A DNA stretch of 50,772 nt from Nitrosomicrobium frigidum (SeqCode) (GCA_023251115.1 JAHEZK010000008.1:1-50772); one strand, 5' to 3'; positions 24,744 through 34,837 are shown, counted from the stretch's first letter. A program made the numbers and translations. Notes: a model not told the origin generated them from the letters alone.

Positions 24744-25490
24744 ATGATGGAAATACAGAGCACAGAACAATACATTTTGAATGAAATCAAGAGACAAAAG
24801 ACATTGTGTTTTCCACTTATAGACTCTGAAAACTCCTTTAAGACAATAGAGCTGGCAAAAAAATTAGAACAGCTAGGAGCTTCAGCAATTTTAGTTGGTG
24901 GCTCATCAACTTCAGATCAAATTGAATTGTCTAGTTTTGTGACGGAATTAAAGAAGAATGTCAAGATTCCTGTTATTCTATTTCCAGGAAATATCACAGG
25001 AATATCACCAGCGGCAGACGCAATTTTATTTAGCTCGTTACTAAACTCCGAAAATCCATATTATATCACAGGCGCCCAAGCGCAAGGAGCCTTAGTTGTA
25101 AATAAGTATAATATAGAAGCCATTCCTACCGGCTATCTCATAATTGGAGATGGGTCTACTGCCTGGTTCATAGGTCAAGCCAAGTCCATCCCATTTAACA
25201 AATCAAATATTGCAGTAATGTACGCCCTAGCTGCTCTGTATATGGGCATGCGATTTCTATATCTTGAAGCTGGATCCGGCGCGTCACAAAATATTCCACC
25301 AGAAATGGTAAGCACCGTAAAAAAATACTATAAAGGAATATTGATAGTTGGTGGTGGGATTAATTCTGCGGAAACCGCAAAAAAAATATCTGATGCTGGG
25401 GCAGACATCATAGTTATTGGTACTATGATTGAAAAAGTAAAGGACTGGGAGTCAGAATTTGTTAACATCATCAAAGCACTAAGAAATTGA
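24744..25490 (+). CDS. Geranylgeranylglyceryl phosphate synthase
   Basis: This enzyme joins geranylgeranyl diphosphate to glycerol-1-phosphate, the first committed step of archaeal ether lipids. The 248-aa TIM barrel shows ILVGGSSTSDQ, VILFPGNITGISPAADAILF, the family-typical YLEAGSGASQNIP and the phosphate-binding ILIVGGGINSAETAKKI. The start is ATG 24744, with a second ATG next to it. Its stop overlaps the DP2 start by 4 bp (TTGA), so lipid synthesis and replication genes are translationally coupled here. Confidence 0.95.
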   Translation: MMEIQSTEQYILNEIKRQKTLCFPLIDSENSFKTIELAKKLEQLGASAILVGGSSTSDQIELSSFVTELKKNVKIPVILFPGNITGISPAADAILFSSLLNSENPYYITGAQAQGALVVNKYNIEAIPTGYLIIGDGSTAWFIGQAKSIPFNKSNIAVMYALAALYMGMRFLYLEAGSGASQNIPPEMVSTVKKYYKGILIVGGGINSAETAKKISDAGADIIVIGTMIEKVKDWESEFVNIIKALRN

Positions 25491-28400
25491 CTAATCATGC
25501 TAATGAAAACCAGGATACTCAAATTCCATCATATTATGTAAAATATCACCAAAAAATTTCAAAATATCTTGAAGACGCCATTTCTGTAGCCCAAGAGGCT
25601 AAAAAAAAGGGTCTCGATGTTTCTGATAAAGTTGAATCGCCGATAGGATACGACTTACCAGACAGGATAGCAAAGATACACGAAATTGATATTTCCAGTA
25701 GATTAAGAATACTGCTGCCAGAACTAGGAAAAGAACTAACTGCATTAAAGATAGCCGAGGAAATTGTACTTGGAAAATACGGGGGAATCACTATTGAAGA
25801 AAGACTAAACAATGCGGTAAGAGTAGGACTATCCGTTGTAACTGAAGGTGTGACTGTAGCCCCTCTACAAGGAATCTACGATGTTAAAATAAAAACAAAT
25901 GCCAATAAATCTGAATATTTATCAGTTTCTTTTGCTGGTCCAATAAGATCCGCAGGTGGAACTGAAGCTGCCGTAACTATGCTGATAGCTGATCACGTCA
26001 GAAGAATTGTAGGATTAGACAAGTACATAGCAAATTCATTTGACGATGAAATTAGTAGATATGTTGAAGAATTAAGGATTTATGAAAGAGAAGTGGGAAA
26101 TTTCCAGTTTAAGGTTTCAGATAAGGATGTCATCCATTGCGTAAGTTCTCTTCCTGTAGAAATTGATGGGGTTGATACGGATCCTGTAGAGGTCGTGGGT
26201 CATCGGAATCTTCAAAGAGTTTCTACCAACAGAGTTCGTGGAGGTGCACTAAGGGTAATGAATGATGGTTTGATAGGTAGAAGCAGAAAATTATTGAAGA
26301 TTGTGGAGACCCTGAAACTGGAAGGATGGGAGTGGCTCAAAACTCTTGAAGGAGCAATTCAAACTCCAGAGGATGATGCTGTATCCCACAGGATGACTGA
26401 AGTCATCACCGGAAGACCTGTTCTTTCAATGCAGAAAAAAATCGGCGGTTTTAGATTACGGTATGGCCGATGCTGCAATACTGGATTTGCCACAATCGGA
26501 ATACACCCAACTATTCCAATATTATTAAACTACGCAATTGCTGTAGGCACACAAATAAAAATTGACGCACCAGGAAAGGCTTCAACTATTGCGCTAGTAG
26601 ACAGTATCGAGCCACCAATAGTAAAACTCAATGATGGAAGCGTTATGAAAATAGAATCAATAAATCAAGCAAAATCCATAGCAAGTAAGGTTACAAAAAT
26701 TCTTTACCTAGGTGATATTCTAATTAGCTACGGCGATTTTCTTGAAAACAATACTCAGCTTCTTCCTTCATCATACGTTGAAGAGATTTGGGCTCTGGAA
26801 TTAGAAAGTAAGCTTGCCAGCAAGGACCCTGATTCATATTTTAAAATATTTGATAGGGAAAGGTTAACCGAATTAGTTCAACATCCATTAGAAAAGAAAC
26901 CATCAATTATTGAAGCATTTAAGATTAGTCAATTTTTCGAAATACCTCTTTATCCTGGATATGTTCTTTACTGGACTGCGTTAACTCTAGATGAATTCAA
27001 CCATCTAATAACGAAATTGATGGAAAGTGGAGAGTCGATAAAAAATACAAATGAGAGAGCTTCTTTAGTTTATGATTCAGAAGTAAAAAAAACTCTTGAA
27101 AAACTTGGTATAATTCATTCGCTTTCTCTTGAGGGCAGCAGAATAAGGATAGACGATCCTGATCAACTCTACATACTCAGGGAATTGATAACAAAGTGTA
27201 TCGATTATGGATCAAAAATCAACAAACTCTTGGAATCAAGCTTTGTCTTGGACACTGATCCAAACTATACCAAGACACATATTTTGGATGTCATCTCCCA
27301 GTTACTAAATGTTAGTATAAAAGAAAAATTTTCTTCTTCAATAGCTGTTCGTGTTGGGCGCCCGGAAAAGGCTGCAGAAAGGAAAATGAAACCTCCAGTT
27401 CATGTCTTATTCCCGATTGGGACAAACGGTGGACCAACCAGGGATATTTTGAAAGCGATGCAAAGACCACTATATATTGAAATTGCGAACAGATTTTGCA
27501 GCAACTGTAAATCACCATCAATATCTGTTTCGTGTCAAGATTGTCTCTCTAACACCCCTATTCGGATAATGTGCTCAACCTGTAGATATGAAGTTAATGA
27601 TGAGGAGTCAAGTGGACATTGTCCTGTTTGCGGGAATCGTCTAAAAACACACTCGCCTACCAATTATCCTCTCAAAACAGTGGTTGAAAAGGCCAAAAGA
27701 CATCTGGAAATACAACCAGTAGAGCCACTTAAAGGTGTCAAATTCCTGATGGGCAAAAATCGATGTGCAGAGCCTATAGAGAAAGGTATCTTAAGGCAAA
27801 AGCACAATTTGTATACTTTTAAGGATGGAACTATACGCTTTGATGCCACAAACGAACCTCTAACTCATTTTAAGCCCAAATGGATTAAGACAGATATTAC
27901 AAAATTAAGAGATCTGGGATATCATAGAGACCATGTAGGAAATAACTTGGAGTCAACTGATCAGCTGCTAGAATTATTCATACAGGATGTAATAATCCCA
28001 ATTCACGCTGCTGAACACTTGGTAAAAATTGCACAGTTCGTAGATGAAGAACTCATTAGATTCTATGGACTTGATGCATTTTATAAGATAGGTTCAATTG
28101 ACGACTTGATTGGACACTTTATTATTGGTTTAGCACCGCACACATCGGTAGGTATAATCGGAAGGGTAATTGGATTCGTCAATTCCCAAGTTTGCCTAGG
28201 TTCACCAATCTGGCATTCTGCCAAACGAAGAGACTGTGATGGTGACGCAGATTCTATAATGTTACTAATGGATACTTTTCTAAACTTTTCAAAGGAATAT
28301 TTGCCAGATAGAATTGGTGGCCTAATGGACGCACCTTTACTTATTCAACCTCTAGTATTTCCACATGAAGTTCAAAGGCAGGCCCATAACATAGATGTCG

Positions 28401-28984
28401 ATGAAAGATACCCATTGGATTTCTATACATCTTCTTGGAATATGGAAAAAACCAATCTATTTGACAACATTGATCTTATCAAAAAAAGATTAGGTCATCC
28501 AAATCAATTCTTTGATTATAAATTCACTCATACTACGGACAATATTATGCTAGATGAATCACACAGTTTGTATTCAACCCTGAGCACTATGGAAGAAAAA
28601 CTACAGATGCAGATAAGCACAGCCAAGCTAATCAACGCAGTTGACGCAGATGAAGTGATGTCCATGGTATTAACGACCCATATTTTGCCGGATATAATGG
28701 GAAATTTAAGGGCTTATTCATCACAATCATTTAGGTGTACCAAATGTGGACAAAAATACAGACGAATGCCACTTGCAGGTCGATGTCTGGAATGTCATAA
28801 TGTATTGTTACAAACTGTCACACGGGGTTCCGTTGAAAAATATGTACAGACTGCATTGAACATCTGTTCAGAATTTAAGATAAACGAATATCTGACAAGC
28901 AGGATTAACACATTACAAACAGAACTAAATTTACTTTTTAAACAAAACATCAAAGATCAGCACACAATTATCGATTTCATTTAG
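25487..28984 (+). CDS. polC: DNA polymerase D large subunit DP2 (catalytic)
   Basis: DP2 is the polymerising subunit of archaeal PolD, with a two-barrel active site related to RNA polymerase. The 1165-aa protein is full length with no intein. Visible landmarks are the conserved SVSFAGPIRSAGGTEAA (near residue 150) and VRVGRPEKAAERKMKPPVH. A zinc-ribbon region with CSNC, CQDC, CSTC and CPVCG follows (about 670-720). The catalytic KRRDCDGDADSIMLLMD is near residue 920, and a C-terminal zinc ribbon CTKC...CLEC is at about 1085-1105. The start is TTG, overlapping the GGGP synthase stop. The end (KQNIKDQHTIIDFI) may contact PCNA. Confidence 0.97.
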   Translation: MTNHANENQDTQIPSYYVKYHQKISKYLEDAISVAQEAKKKGLDVSDKVESPIGYDLPDRIAKIHEIDISSRLRILLPELGKELTALKIAEEIVLGKYGGITIEERLNNAVRVGLSVVTEGVTVAPLQGIYDVKIKTNANKSEYLSVSFAGPIRSAGGTEAAVTMLIADHVRRIVGLDKYIANSFDDEISRYVEELRIYEREVGNFQFKVSDKDVIHCVSSLPVEIDGVDTDPVEVVGHRNLQRVSTNRVRGGALRVMNDGLIGRSRKLLKIVETLKLEGWEWLKTLEGAIQTPEDDAVSHRMTEVITGRPVLSMQKKIGGFRLRYGRCCNTGFATIGIHPTIPILLNYAIAVGTQIKIDAPGKASTIALVDSIEPPIVKLNDGSVMKIESINQAKSIASKVTKILYLGDILISYGDFLENNTQLLPSSYVEEIWALELESKLASKDPDSYFKIFDRERLTELVQHPLEKKPSIIEAFKISQFFEIPLYPGYVLYWTALTLDEFNHLITKLMESGESIKNTNERASLVYDSEVKKTLEKLGIIHSLSLEGSRIRIDDPDQLYILRELITKCIDYGSKINKLLESSFVLDTDPNYTKTHILDVISQLLNVSIKEKFSSSIAVRVGRPEKAAERKMKPPVHVLFPIGTNGGPTRDILKAMQRPLYIEIANRFCSNCKSPSISVSCQDCLSNTPIRIMCSTCRYEVNDEESSGHCPVCGNRLKTHSPTNYPLKTVVEKAKRHLEIQPVEPLKGVKFLMGKNRCAEPIEKGILRQKHNLYTFKDGTIRFDATNEPLTHFKPKWIKTDITKLRDLGYHRDHVGNNLESTDQLLELFIQDVIIPIHAAEHLVKIAQFVDEELIRFYGLDAFYKIGSIDDLIGHFIIGLAPHTSVGIIGRVIGFVNSQVCLGSPIWHSAKRRDCDGDADSIMLLMDTFLNFSKEYLPDRIGGLMDAPLLIQPLVFPHEVQRQAHNIDVDERYPLDFYTSSWNMEKTNLFDNIDLIKKRLGHPNQFFDYKFTHTTDNIMLDESHSLYSTLSTMEEKLQMQISTAKLINAVDADEVMSMVLTTHILPDIMGNLRAYSSQSFRCTKCGQKYRRMPLAGRCLECHNVLLQTVTRGSVEKYVQTALNICSEFKINEYLTSRINTLQTELNLLFKQNIKDQHTIIDFI

Positions 28985-29251
28985 CTCAATTGGTTTCTGA
29001 AACCATATGATCATGAGAGGCTAGAAGTAATAAGAAAAATTACACAATTAGATTTTTAAATTTGAATCTAAATTTCTGGACAGACTTGAAATGTTGCGTT
29101 CAGGATATTCCGCTATTTTCACGCTTAAAATAATGAGAATTGGAAACTTGTTGCATACACAATAAAAATAATCAAAAATCATGCAATTAGAATATAAAAC
29201 ACTGATTAGGTAATTGGAAAATATGCTGACAATAGATGGTGAAAGCGCTTT

Positions 29252-29929
29252 TTGAAGCAGAGTACAGCTCACATTGCTATATTTGACACTTTTAAAACAA
29301 AGAAAAACAAATTTACAGGTGAAGCTAAAAGGCAGAGAGGTATAATTACGCACCTAGCTTTAGAAAAAAATCCAGAGCTTAGAACAAGAACATCAATTGC
29401 CCATGCAATAGCAAAAAATAACGGTATATTATGGCAAAATATCTACTCTGGAATATTCAAAGATCTCGATGAAGTTTTGATACCGTCAGGAGTAGTCAAA
29501 GAAGGAGGCCGTCTGCCATTAAGACGAGGCCCCAAGGCACTACAATTAGAGGGAGTTCCCTTCTATGAATTAACAGAAACCGGAATTCTGGTTGCATCAT
29601 CAATTGAGGAATTGGGAAATATTAGAATGAAAATCCTTGAATCCTATTTCAATTCTATGAATAACAGCTCCTCTGGTAATGATATTATGAAAAAAAGCAT
29701 TTTACTACTATTAAAAACAATACCATCTTTTGTATTAAAAATTATTGGTGCATATATTTACGCTTACACCACGGATGAGATTGATTCCATAACTCCGATA
29801 ACTATCGATAAATTTCGTTCTGTATTGAAAGAACAGATAGGCATAGAAAGAGAGTTTATCGAATCATACGATATGCTGTCTCAAAACCAAAAAGTGCTAC
29901 TAAAAGATTTTTTCAAAATAATAAGCTAA
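29252..29929 (+). CDS. Hypothetical helix-rich protein, possibly DNA-binding (225 aa)
   Basis: No named family is recognised. The N-terminal half looks like a helix-turn-helix region: GEAKRQRGIITHLALEKNPE, then IAHAIAKNNGILWQNIY. A basic loop follows (GRLPLRRGPKALQLEG), then the short phrase FYELTETGILVAS, which resembles the end of a winged helix. The C-terminal half is helical with a moderately hydrophobic segment. The start is TTG 29252. It lies 267 bp after DP2, so a separate promoter is likely. Confidence 0.68.
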   Translation: MKQSTAHIAIFDTFKTKKNKFTGEAKRQRGIITHLALEKNPELRTRTSIAHAIAKNNGILWQNIYSGIFKDLDEVLIPSGVVKEGGRLPLRRGPKALQLEGVPFYELTETGILVASSIEELGNIRMKILESYFNSMNNSSSGNDIMKKSILLLLKTIPSFVLKIIGAYIYAYTTDEIDSITPITIDKFRSVLKEQIGIEREFIESYDMLSQNQKVLLKDFFKIIS

Positions 29930-30124
29930 TCAACAAGATGACCACTTTTCATTTAATTAATGCTTTATCATACCATTAATCCTTTGATGTTCAGTTTCTC
30001 AGAATAATTTTATTTATTTATGAAGATCATAACACATTAAATTACTTCGGTCCAAAAATTCATTTCACGTTACCGTCCAAACAAACGCTTATAATTTACC
30101 AAATTAATTAATGATATATTATTT

Positions 30125-31045
30125 ATGGTCGACATGAAGATTGTTTTTCTTGGAACCTCAGCAGCTATTCCAACTCAAAAGAGAAGCTTATCTTCAATTG
30201 TCCTCAAAAGAGCTGGTGAGCTGTTAATATTTGATGTCGGTGAGGGAATGCAAAAAAATTTCCTTCAAGCCAAACTTGGAGTTAATAAGAAAATGAAAGT
30301 ATTCATAACACATTTACATATTGATCATTGTTTAGGTCTCTTAGGATTTTTTCAAACAATGTCTCTTCTGGGACGCACAAAAAAAATTGATGTATATGGC
30401 GAATCAAGATTGAAAGAATTCATCAACCAGAATTTTCACATTATAAATATTGAACTTTCATTCGAAATCGATATTCACACGATAGAGGGGGAAGGTATTA
30501 TTGCAAACGAAAATGATTACCAAATCAGCTGTTGTAGAGCTGACCATTCAGTACCAGCTTTCTCTTATTGTATTAAAGAGCATCAAAGGCCAGGTATATT
30601 CAATATAGATAAAGCAACGAAACTGGGCATTCCTAAAGGAGAGTTATATCACAAGTTGCAAAATGGTGAAGATGTAATTGTAACTGGTAAATTAGTAAAA
30701 TCAGACGAAGTAGTTGGACCCAAAAGAAAAGGCCGCAAAATAGGAATATCGGGAGACACACGTCCGTCTTTCAAATTAAGAAATTTTTTTGATTCATGCG
30801 ATATCCTAATTTTCGAGTCAACTTATGCTCATGATTACCAACAAAAGGCAATCGAGACATTCCATTCTACATCTGCAGAGGCTGCTCTACTCGCCAAAGA
30901 GTCAAATTGCATCAAGCTTATTCTCACACATTTTAGTTCAAGATATAATGATCCGGCAATTCTTTTAGATGAAGCTAGAGACATACATGCTAATGTAGAT
31001 TTAGCAGAAGATATGAAAACCTTTTACGTTCCATATGCGGTATAA
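30125..31045 (+). CDS. rnz: Ribonuclease Z (tRNA 3' processing)
   Basis: RNase Z cuts precursor tRNAs after the discriminator base, which matters here because the tRNAs lack an encoded CCA. The 306-aa metallo-beta-lactamase fold shows FLGTSAAIPT, IFDVGEGMQKNFL, the zinc motif FITHLHIDHCLGLLGFF, CRADHSVPAFSY, IGISGDTRPS, FESTYAHD and the last histidine in LTHFSSRY. The order and length match short-form archaeal RNase Z. ATG 30125 is used; an in-frame ATG at 30134 is equally possible. Confidence 0.95.
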   Translation: MVDMKIVFLGTSAAIPTQKRSLSSIVLKRAGELLIFDVGEGMQKNFLQAKLGVNKKMKVFITHLHIDHCLGLLGFFQTMSLLGRTKKIDVYGESRLKEFINQNFHIINIELSFEIDIHTIEGEGIIANENDYQISCCRADHSVPAFSYCIKEHQRPGIFNIDKATKLGIPKGELYHKLQNGEDVIVTGKLVKSDEVVGPKRKGRKIGISGDTRPSFKLRNFFDSCDILIFESTYAHDYQQKAIETFHSTSAEAALLAKESNCIKLILTHFSSRYNDPAILLDEARDIHANVDLAEDMKTFYVPYAV

Positions 31046-31117
31046 CAAATCGGTATACTTGATTTAACACTTTTAACACTTTTAAATAGTCATTGAAAAT
31101 ATTTTCATACTCTTACA

Positions 31118-32008
31118 TTGCAAAAAAATAATACTGTAATAATTTCGGATGATCGAAATTCTTCCATTGCAAAAAAGATCTCATTAGACTTGCACGTAGA
31201 GTACAAGAACGCGCAATTGCGCTTATTTGCTGACGGAGAAAGCAAAATTAGGCTAGAAAATGTAGCAGGAAACAACTGCATAATCATAAATTCTACGTAT
31301 CCTCCAACTGACAGACATCTCATGCAATTGTTCATGATTATCTATAAATGCAAACAAGACGGTGCCAGTGATATTTGTGTAGTGAGTCCATATTTAGCAT
31401 ACACAAGACAGGATAAGGTATTTGTCGAAGGAGAGATAGTAACTAATAATTTAGTCGGGGAAATTCTAGCAACATTAGGAACTACAAAATTGATAACTAT
31501 TGACAGCCACAATCCAAGCGCAGTTAATTACTCTTATGAATCAATAGATCTCACCGCCATTCCATCTCTAGCAAATTTTGCTAAAAAAAATTTCAGACTA
31601 AACGACCCTATAGTCATTTCACCTGATGAAGGGGGAATACAAAGAGCCAAGAGATTCGCAGAGATAATCAATACGAATATGCTGTCTCTAGTCAAGACAC
31701 GAGATAGATTCACCGGCGATATATCAGTATCAATTAATGACCAACAATCTGTGAATAAAAGAGACGCCCTCATCGTAGACGATATGATAAGTACCGGTAG
31801 TAGTATAGTAAAGGCTACTGAATTATTGAAAAAAAATAATATTGCTAATGTGTATGTTTTGTGTACTCACGCGCTCCTACTCGACGATGCGAAGGAAAAA
31901 TTACTCAAAGCTGGTATCAAAGAACTAATATCTACAAATTCAATTCCAAATGAGTTTGCCAAAGTTGATTTAAGTGGTGTTATATCAGATTATTTTTCAA
32001 GTCATTGA
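31118..32008 (+). CDS. prs: Ribose-phosphate pyrophosphokinase
   Basis: This enzyme makes PRPP from ribose-5-phosphate and ATP for nucleotide, histidine and tryptophan synthesis. The 296-aa archaeal class protein has the ATP/Mg region SPYLAYTRQDKVF, the divalent-metal region TIDSHNPSAVNYS, ISPDEGGIQRAKRFA and the PRPP-binding loop ALIVDDMISTGSSI. The start is TTG 31118. It follows RNase Z by 72 bp with a likely separate TATA box (TTTTAAATAG near 31079). Confidence 0.95.
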   Translation: MQKNNTVIISDDRNSSIAKKISLDLHVEYKNAQLRLFADGESKIRLENVAGNNCIIINSTYPPTDRHLMQLFMIIYKCKQDGASDICVVSPYLAYTRQDKVFVEGEIVTNNLVGEILATLGTTKLITIDSHNPSAVNYSYESIDLTAIPSLANFAKKNFRLNDPIVISPDEGGIQRAKRFAEIINTNMLSLVKTRDRFTGDISVSINDQQSVNKRDALIVDDMISTGSSIVKATELLKKNNIANVYVLCTHALLLDDAKEKLLKAGIKELISTNSIPNEFAKVDLSGVISDYFSSH

Positions 32009-32036
32009 TTGTAAGTAATAATATTCGAAAACAGCT

Positions 32037-34154
32037 TCAAACTTTTATAATAATTGTAACTTGATTGTTGATAGTTCTATCAAGCTCTTCAGTTACTGCT
32101 TTTAGGACATGTGTCGTAGACGACAAACTGGAAAAATCTAATAACCTTTTTCCATCAACGATATGAATCTGTGGAGCAAGTTCATCTTTGGAAAGACCAC
32201 GTTCTTTAATTAACGTTTGAATCTTAAATTTCATTTCTTTGGGATCGCCACTATATACTTCTGCATTCTCAATTGACACCCTCACATGACCGTATTTATC
32301 AAGAACTAAAACAGGTTGCTTTTTTGATTTTAAAAATAATTTCTTTTTATGGATTTCACAAGCAAATATGTAATAATCCTTCATATTAAAAATTCTATGT
32401 ACTCCTTCATTGATACCAAATAACTCACAAGCCAGTACTTCTGCTTCCTCATCATCAATTTCTTTTATATCACTTCCTCCAACATCTAACTTCATATTGC
32501 CATAAACAGTAACGCGTAAGAGAGACTTTTCGCTAATATATTCAGATTGAGTAGAAATTGATTCAGGAAGCGCTCCTTTTGAAATAGCGATTTTTTCAAC
32601 TTCCTGAATAAAAACTGATATGTCGTGAGGACTAGGATTATCTATTAATTTTTCTCTTTCCTCTCGTATAGATGCTGTACAAACACCAATAGATGAGATA
32701 ACTTCTGAGTTGTCAGCAATTCTATATTGAGCATCCAATTTGTCTGCAATCAAAGGTACAAGAACCGAAGCGCCTCCTCCGCCACCAATTAGGACAAATT
32801 TTTCATCTTTTATTTTATATTCCTTTAGTAAATTTCTAATTGTCTGCAATATCTTTCTGGTTGATAAATCAAGAATTTTGTTTGCTACATCTTCCATATT
32901 CATACCTAATCTCTGTCCTAAAATTGATAACGCTAATTGTGCAGATTGTTTGCTACCTTTTGCATAATCATTATCCGGGATAAGTCCTAATGCATTGGCT
33001 GCACAAGTAGTGGTTATCGCAAATCTCTTTCCAGCCCCAACTTCAATTCCTATATAATCAATCGGATCTCCCTCTTTGGGCATAAATGTTACTATTTGTC
33101 CTCCTTCTAAATCTTGAGGTTCAGCAAAACATGAATATTTCAAGCCGGAGATATGCGCCGATCTAGGTCCAACATCGGTTATCTTTTTCCCAGACCATCT
33201 CACAAGAGAACCCCCAGCAATTCCGACTACTCTCACATCCAGGGACTTTATACATGTCGGATGGTCCATGATTGTGACGTATTTAACTTCAGGTTTACCA
33301 TTTTTTATAACACAAATGTTTGTTGAAGTACCCCCAACCTCAATGAAAATTCCATTGAGTATTCTTAAGTGTAGTAATGCTCCTGCGACGCTTGCCGCCG
33401 GTCCGGATAAAACAGTCAAAATTGGTTTAGTTTTAAAAGTATTCATATCAGTTAAACCTCCATCTCCCTTCATTATTGTGATTGGTGCAGAGATTTTTTG
33501 CTCTCGGACAGCCTTTTCCACATATTTTGCAGTACCTATAGCTTTTGGTAATATACTTGCATTTATCGCAGCCGTCAGGGTCCTTATTTCAAGACCATAT
33601 ATTCCTGTCAGTTCGTGCCCTGCAGTTGCTGGTAAATCTGATTTTTGCATGACATACAATTCATTACTTGGATCATCGACACCATAAGCCTCGCTAACTA
33701 TCAGGACTCTTGCGCCTTCCTCCTTCAATTCATTTATTATTTGAGTGATTTCTTGACTATCCAAGAACTTTGAAGTATCCAGGAATTTGTAGCAACTTTT
33801 TAAATATTTATTAGGTCCGAGTTTAATATTGCCTAAATTTGTTCTTTTAACGATATCATTTTTTTCCAAACTTACTCCCATACCAATTATTCCTACCTTT
33901 GCAGTGTCTCCTTCCAATAATGCATTAACAGCCTGTGTTGTACTATGAGAAATTAATTCAATGTTTGATTCGTTAATGCTCTCTTTGTTTATGAGTTTGA
34001 TTAAGGATTCTACAATACCCGTTGATACACCCTCGTCTGAGAAATGTGATGTGGGAACCGTGACTTTTCCTACTATCCGGCCAGTATTCATATCTATTGC
34101 TACTGATTTTGTAAAGGTACCTCCAACATCAACACCAATTCTTATTCTACTCAT
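32037..34154 (-). CDS. hyuA: Hydantoinase/oxoprolinase A-family protein
   Basis: The family hydrolyses cyclic amides (5-oxoproline, hydantoins) in an ATP-dependent way or carboxylates ketones, usually with a HyuB partner. The 705-aa protein has the N-terminal actin-like phosphate loop RIGVDVGGTFTKSVAID, ISHSTTQAVNALLEGD, the central IFIEVGGTSTNICVIKNGKP and VGAGKRFAITTTC, and the ATP-site loop VLIGGGGGASVLVPLIA. No HyuB is in the window. ATG 34154 follows an in-frame GTG. The substrate cannot be told from sequence alone. Confidence 0.85.
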   Translation of the reverse strand: MSRIRIGVDVGGTFTKSVAIDMNTGRIVGKVTVPTSHFSDEGVSTGIVESLIKLINKESINESNIELISHSTTQAVNALLEGDTAKVGIIGMGVSLEKNDIVKRTNLGNIKLGPNKYLKSCYKFLDTSKFLDSQEITQIINELKEEGARVLIVSEAYGVDDPSNELYVMQKSDLPATAGHELTGIYGLEIRTLTAAINASILPKAIGTAKYVEKAVREQKISAPITIMKGDGGLTDMNTFKTKPILTVLSGPAASVAGALLHLRILNGIFIEVGGTSTNICVIKNGKPEVKYVTIMDHPTCIKSLDVRVVGIAGGSLVRWSGKKITDVGPRSAHISGLKYSCFAEPQDLEGGQIVTFMPKEGDPIDYIGIEVGAGKRFAITTTCAANALGLIPDNDYAKGSKQSAQLALSILGQRLGMNMEDVANKILDLSTRKILQTIRNLLKEYKIKDEKFVLIGGGGGASVLVPLIADKLDAQYRIADNSEVISSIGVCTASIREEREKLIDNPSPHDISVFIQEVEKIAISKGALPESISTQSEYISEKSLLRVTVYGNMKLDVGGSDIKEIDDEEAEVLACELFGINEGVHRIFNMKDYYIFACEIHKKKLFLKSKKQPVLVLDKYGHVRVSIENAEVYSGDPKEMKFKIQTLIKERGLSKDELAPQIHIVDGKRLLDFSSLSSTTHVLKAVTEELDRTINNQVTIIIKV

Positions 34155-34264
34155 CACAAAAACCGCATGATATTTTTCTCATCATCACTTATTATTTAAA
34201 TCCTGTTAGATTTTTGCGTCATAAAGCTATGTATTAAATATTGCAATCACACTTTTTGCTGGAT

Positions 34265-34837
34265 TTAATATGATACTAATTTCAATATTTCTTGCCTGTC
34301 TTTTAAGGTAGGCATCCAATCGATATTTTCAGTTTTCCTTTTTGATTCATCACTCAAAGCCTCGATTAAATGTTTGATTATCTCTTTACTGGGTGTTGTA
34401 GTAGTATCAAACTCGATTATCATTTCTTTACCAAATTTTTTTATACTATCATACAAAGTCATACCTAGAATTTCGCTTGTTATGTTTTCCCTTATTTTCC
34501 TCAAATCATAATTTCTTTTCTTAAAAGTTTGTAAAAGATTTTCAGGTGAACGCCTTAAAACTACGACCAAATCAACCTGATCGGGCATTAACAAATAAGG
34601 AGCAAGGTGTCCTGTAATAATTACGTCCTGATATTGCTTTATTTCCCTTCTAAGCATTAGTGTTGCCTTTTTTAGGTAGACATCATAGACGTCTAATGTC
34701 TTATCTATGAATACAAGCCTATTTTTTATCACAAATTCATTTAAATTGATTATTTTAAATCCTAATCTTTTTGAAAGCATACTACTGAGTGTACGTTTTC
34801 CAACTCCTGGATTTCCTGTAACGACAATTCTTGACAA
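34265..34837 (-). CDS. AK6/Fap7-type nucleoside monophosphate kinase
   Basis: Fap7/AK6 proteins are small adenylate-kinase-like ATPases that help late small-ribosomal-subunit assembly. The P-loop is GNPGVGKRTLS, with Arg where Thr is more usual after the lysine. The family features GHLAPYLLMPDQVDLVVVLR and the lid-side LLQTFKKRNYDLRKIRENI are present. The length of 190 aa is typical. The start is TTG 34837. It lies 110 bp downstream of the HyuA gene start, same strand, and diverges from the aCPSF2 gene. Confidence 0.82.
   Translation of the reverse strand: MSRIVVTGNPGVGKRTLSSMLSKRLGFKIINLNEFVIKNRLVFIDKTLDVYDVYLKKATLMLRREIKQYQDVIITGHLAPYLLMPDQVDLVVVLRRSPENLLQTFKKRNYDLRKIRENITSEILGMTLYDSIKKFGKEMIIEFDTTTTPSKEIIKHLIEALSDESKRKTENIDWMPTLKDRQEILKLVSY

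Noticed and set aside
25487-28984. Possible intein in DP2
   Set aside because: The protein is 1165 aa and reads continuously through the usual insertion motifs, including the catalytic CDGDAD region; no extra domain is present.
28985-29251. Possible C/D box or other small RNA between DP2 and the 225-aa gene
   Set aside because: No convincing pair of C (RTGATGA) and D (CTGA) boxes with proper spacing was found; the region is simply AT-rich.
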